Below are positions 6,004 through 6,691 of a DNA stretch of 6,691 bases, one piece after another. How positions within the stretch are numbered: the first letter of the stretch is position 1; each line of letters opens with the position of its first letter. The position numbers and the translations under genes are program-made. Below the pieces are notes generated by a model. That model saw only the letters and a list, made by a program, of their open reading frames with translations. It did not search any database and was not told the DNA's origin. Location of the stretch: contig CALQZN010000031.1 in the NCBI GenBank assembly GCA_943349675.1, positions 1-6,691 on the forward strand, written 5' to 3'. This DNA comes from Candidatus Nomurabacteria bacterium. Lineage in GTDB: Bacteria; Patescibacteriota; Minisyncoccia; Phycocordibacterales; SBAW01.

Positions 6004-6078
6004 GTCGGGGTAGCTCAGTGGTAGAGCACAGCACTCATAAAGCTGCGGTCGTGGGTTCGATCCCCACCCTCGACACCA
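6004..6078 (+). tRNA. tRNA with CAT anticodon, probably elongator tRNA-Met
   Basis: Acceptor GTCGGGG (6004-6010) pairs with 6068-6074 (one G·U); D stem GCTC/GAGC with a normal AGTGGTA loop; T stem GTGGG/CCCAC with loop TTCGATC; discriminator A6075; CCA encoded at 6076-6078. The anticodon CAT is at 6036-6038. The 1:72 pair is G-C and position 11:24 is C-G, so it is not an initiator. CAT could also be tRNA-Ile2, whose C34 becomes lysidine; the E. coli TilS determinants C4-G69/C5-G68 are absent here (G4-C69, G5·U68), which favours Met. The last anticodon-stem pair is an A31·A39 mismatch, leaving four Watson-Crick pairs. Confidence 0.88.
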
Positions 6079-6135
6079 AATAGTCTTCCTCTTCGAGAGC
6101 AAGCAAAAGGCTTTGCTTGCGTGGTGGGGATCGAA
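6056..6135 (+). repeat. 13-bp inverted repeat: tRNA T arm versus downstream sequence
   Basis: Bases 6056-6068 (TTCGATCCCCACC, T loop through the first acceptor base) are perfectly complementary to 6123-6135 (GGTGGGGATCGAA). In the precursor transcript these could pair, competing with the tRNA T stem and with a helix of the downstream structured RNA. A 13-base match within about 150 bases is unlikely by chance. Confidence 0.6.
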
Positions 6136-6202
6136 AAGGTTGAGCATATCGCAAAGCGATACGAAACCTGTACCGTCCCTGTAAGGGAAGATCCCTCTCG
6201 AC
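6092..6202 (+). ncRNA. Candidate structured RNA downstream of the CAT tRNA
   Basis: This stretch has no credible gene yet is packed with nested helices: P1 TCGAGAG (6093-6099) with CTCTCGA (6195-6201); P2 GCAAGCAAA (6099-6107) with TTTGCTTGC (6112-6120), loop AGGC; P3 GGGATC (6127-6132) with GATCCC (6190-6195); P4 AGGTT (6137-6141) with AACCT (6165-6169), enclosing TATCGC/GCGATA around AAA (6147-6161); P5 TCCCT (6176-6180) with AGGGA (6184-6188). The helices nest without crossing, sharing only junction bases, and so make a closed multibranch fold. AGGGA can instead pair with TCCCT 6192-6196, so two states are possible. A plus-strand tRNA promoter lies upstream and a terminator follows at 6215. 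I recognise no SRP, tmRNA, 6S or RNase P signature. It may be a stand-alone RNA or an unusually long structured tRNA trailer. Confidence 0.4.
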
Positions 6203-6214
6203 ATCGCCTTACGC

Positions 6215-6239
6215 AAAAATCCCCTTTCGGGGATTTTTT
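6215..6239. terminator. Bidirectional intrinsic terminator
   Basis: AAAAATCCCC (6215-6224), loop TTTC, GGGGATTTTT (6229-6238): a 10-bp stem with a T run on either strand. On the plus strand it ends the tRNA/structured-RNA transcript; on the minus strand it ends tRNA-Asp, whose 3' end is only a few bases away. The two units converge on it. Confidence 0.85.
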
Positions 6240-6242
6240 CTG

Positions 6243-6316
6243 CGCAAGAGACGGGACTTGAACCCGCAACCTCCGCCGTGACAGGGCGGCGCTCTAACCA
6301 GTTGAGCTACTCCTGC
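6243..6316 (-). tRNA. tRNA-Asp (GTC)
   Basis: Read on the minus strand: acceptor GCAGGAG/CTCTTGC (one G·U), D stem GCTC/GAGC with loop AACTGGTTA, anticodon stem CCGCC/GGCGG with loop CTGTCAC and anticodon GTC (plus-strand 6280-6282), T stem GCGGG/CCCGT with loop TTCAAGT, and discriminator G73, an aspartate identity element. CCA is not encoded; the minus strand continues CAG after G73. All usual conserved bases (G18, G19, U55, C56) are present, unlike the initiator tRNA nearby. Confidence 0.95.
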
Positions 6317-6326
6317 AAACATGAGC

Positions 6327-6355
6327 ATTCTAACGCAAATGCAGGATTTTTCCAA
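6327..6355 (-). promoter_or_regulatory. Promoter of tRNA-Asp, TTGGAA-17 bp-TAGAAT
   Basis: On the minus strand TTGGAA (plus 6350-6355) and TAGAAT (plus 6327-6332) are 17 bp apart. Initiation about 7 bases past the -10 falls near 6320, leaving a leader of about 4 bases. A 7-bp inverted repeat, TCCTGCA (6311-6317) and TGCAGGA (6340-6346), brackets the -10 box. Confidence 0.65.
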
Positions 6356-6366
6356 CTTTCGCAATA

Positions 6367-6375
6367 TGCTAGAAT
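6367..6375 (+). promoter_or_regulatory. Extended -10 box (TGCTAGAAT) for the 6382 gene
   Basis: TAGAAT (6370-6375, 5 of 6) is preceded by TGC, an extended -10. It ends exactly 7 bases before ATG 6382, predicting a leaderless mRNA. The -35 position (6347-6352, TTTTTC) is weak and overlaps the divergent tRNA-Asp -35, so the two promoters share the 65-bp region 6317-6381. Confidence 0.55.
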
Positions 6376-6381
6376 TACCCT

Positions 6382-6691
6382 ATGCAACAACCCCTCCAAA
6401 CAAAATATATAGCTCTGGCTGGAATAGTTACATTGCTTGTTGTTGGTACTTTTGTGTATTTGTTTTTAGAGTTGCGGCGTGCCAAGGTGTCGCTTGTGGC
6501 CACCACACAAGAGCTCGCTTTTAACCTCGAGGAAGTCAACAAAAAAGCAGTCGGTCTGTCAGATTCGCTGTACGTGGCCGAGCAGCAAATCGCGGCAATA
6601 CAGTCGCGCGTTGGCGGCTTTGAAGAAACAGTGGGCAGTATCTCAGGCACAGTAGGGACACTAGAGAAGTTGAGCAAAACAGACCCCGAGT
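6382..6691 (+). CDS. N-terminal part of a signal-anchored coiled-coil protein, possibly an M15 carboxypeptidase
   Basis: The frame opens at ATG 6382 and is still open at the window edge after 103 codons. A short basic-neutral start is followed by one hydrophobic segment (about residues 10-32: YIALAGIVTLLVVG and on) and then a polar heptad-like helix (about 33-100) with L/V/I spacing typical of a coiled coil. The last visible residues, LEKLSKTDPE, resemble from memory the linker before the peptidase domain in Parcubacteria D-alanyl-D-alanine carboxypeptidase (M15/VanY-like) proteins. The catalytic domain would lie outside the window, so this assignment is tentative. No Shine-Dalgarno is present; the -10 box placement supports leaderless initiation at this ATG. 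Confidence 0.65.
   Translation, partial: MQQPLQTKYIALAGIVTLLVVGTFVYLFLELRRAKVSLVATTQELAFNLEEVNKKAVGLSDSLYVAEQQIAAIQSRVGGFEETVGSISGTVGTLEKLSKTDPE

Noticed and set aside
6099..6120. GCAAGCAAA/TTTGCTTGC hairpin as the terminator of the CAT tRNA
   Set aside because: The stem is strong but is followed by GTGGTGG, with no T run; the real terminator is at 6215-6239.
6092..6202. SRP RNA, tmRNA, 6S RNA or RNase P RNA
   Set aside because: The SRP apical-loop core, a tmRNA tag frame with alanine-tRNA ends, and RNase P core motifs were looked for by eye and not seen; the length also does not fit 6S, tmRNA or RNase P.
6059..6203. Repeat of the tRNA 3' end as an integration (att) site
   Set aside because: The repeated parts are only 6 and 7 bases with different gaps, enclose about 130 bases and no gene, and no integrase is present.
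5869..6269. Minus-strand open frames across the tRNA region (containing phrases such as GWGSNPRPQ and GGDRTHDRS)
   Set aside because: These are antisense translations of tRNA and trailer sequence, a classic source of spurious proteins in databases. They overlap a real tRNA and a terminator and have no start signals.
6321..6524. Plus-strand open frame from ATG 6321
   Set aside because: It covers the divergent promoters and the start of the 6382 gene in another frame. The 6382 frame has the membrane anchor, the coiled coil and the -10 box.
1..6691. CRISPR array, insertion sequence or phage genes
   Set aside because: No regularly spaced repeats, transposase motifs, terminal inverted repeats around a gene, or phage-like products are visible.

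Overview
The window (about 48% GC by eye) looks like a stretch of chromosome from a Candidate Phyla Radiation / Patescibacteria organism, most likely of the Parcubacteria type. The reasons are a PilX-like pseudopilin with the lineage-typical motif AADTGAECALYWD, a gatC-gatA pair, two short membrane proteins of styles common in that group, very short intergenic gaps and near-absence of Shine-Dalgarno sequences. The lineage call comes from remembered family resemblance, not a search. All genes read with the ordinary code: there are no in-frame TGA codons, and the seven complete stops are TAA or TAG.

Layout. 3-149: 3' end of a prepilin gene. 152-676: a PilX-like minor pseudopilin, 2 bases after the previous stop. 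717-2729: ligA, NAD+-dependent DNA ligase. 2751-3056 and 3062-4498: gatC and gatA, two of the three subunits of the tRNA-dependent amidotransferase (gatB is not here). 4530-5105: a membrane-anchored protein with a HEPN-like RNxxxH motif. 5145-5216: initiator tRNA-fMet. 5236-5976: a polytopic membrane protein. 6004-6078: a second CAT-anticodon tRNA. 6092-6202: a highly self-complementary, possibly undescribed RNA. 6215-6239: a terminator that works in both directions. 6243-6316 (minus strand): tRNA-Asp(GTC). From 6382: the start of a signal-anchor/coiled-coil protein that runs off the window.

How it works together. Most genes are housekeeping: DNA ligation, Asn/Gln-tRNA formation, translation initiation and decoding, plus surface pilus parts. 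The striking theme is transcript architecture. At gatC, the 4530 gene and the 6382 gene, the last base of a -10 box lies exactly 7 bases before the A of ATG, and at ligA 10 bases before, which predicts leaderless mRNAs. The only clear Shine-Dalgarno sequence belongs to the gene immediately downstream of tRNA-fMet, which probably gets its mRNA from a tRNA-mRNA precursor.

Main points for a second look: the structured RNA after the second tRNA and its 13-base complementarity to that tRNA's T arm; an initiator tRNA in which both partners of the conserved 18:55 tertiary pair are changed; LigA lacking two of four zinc-finger cysteines; and GatA with Thr in place of the catalytic cis-Ser. No mobile element, CRISPR array or phage gene was seen.
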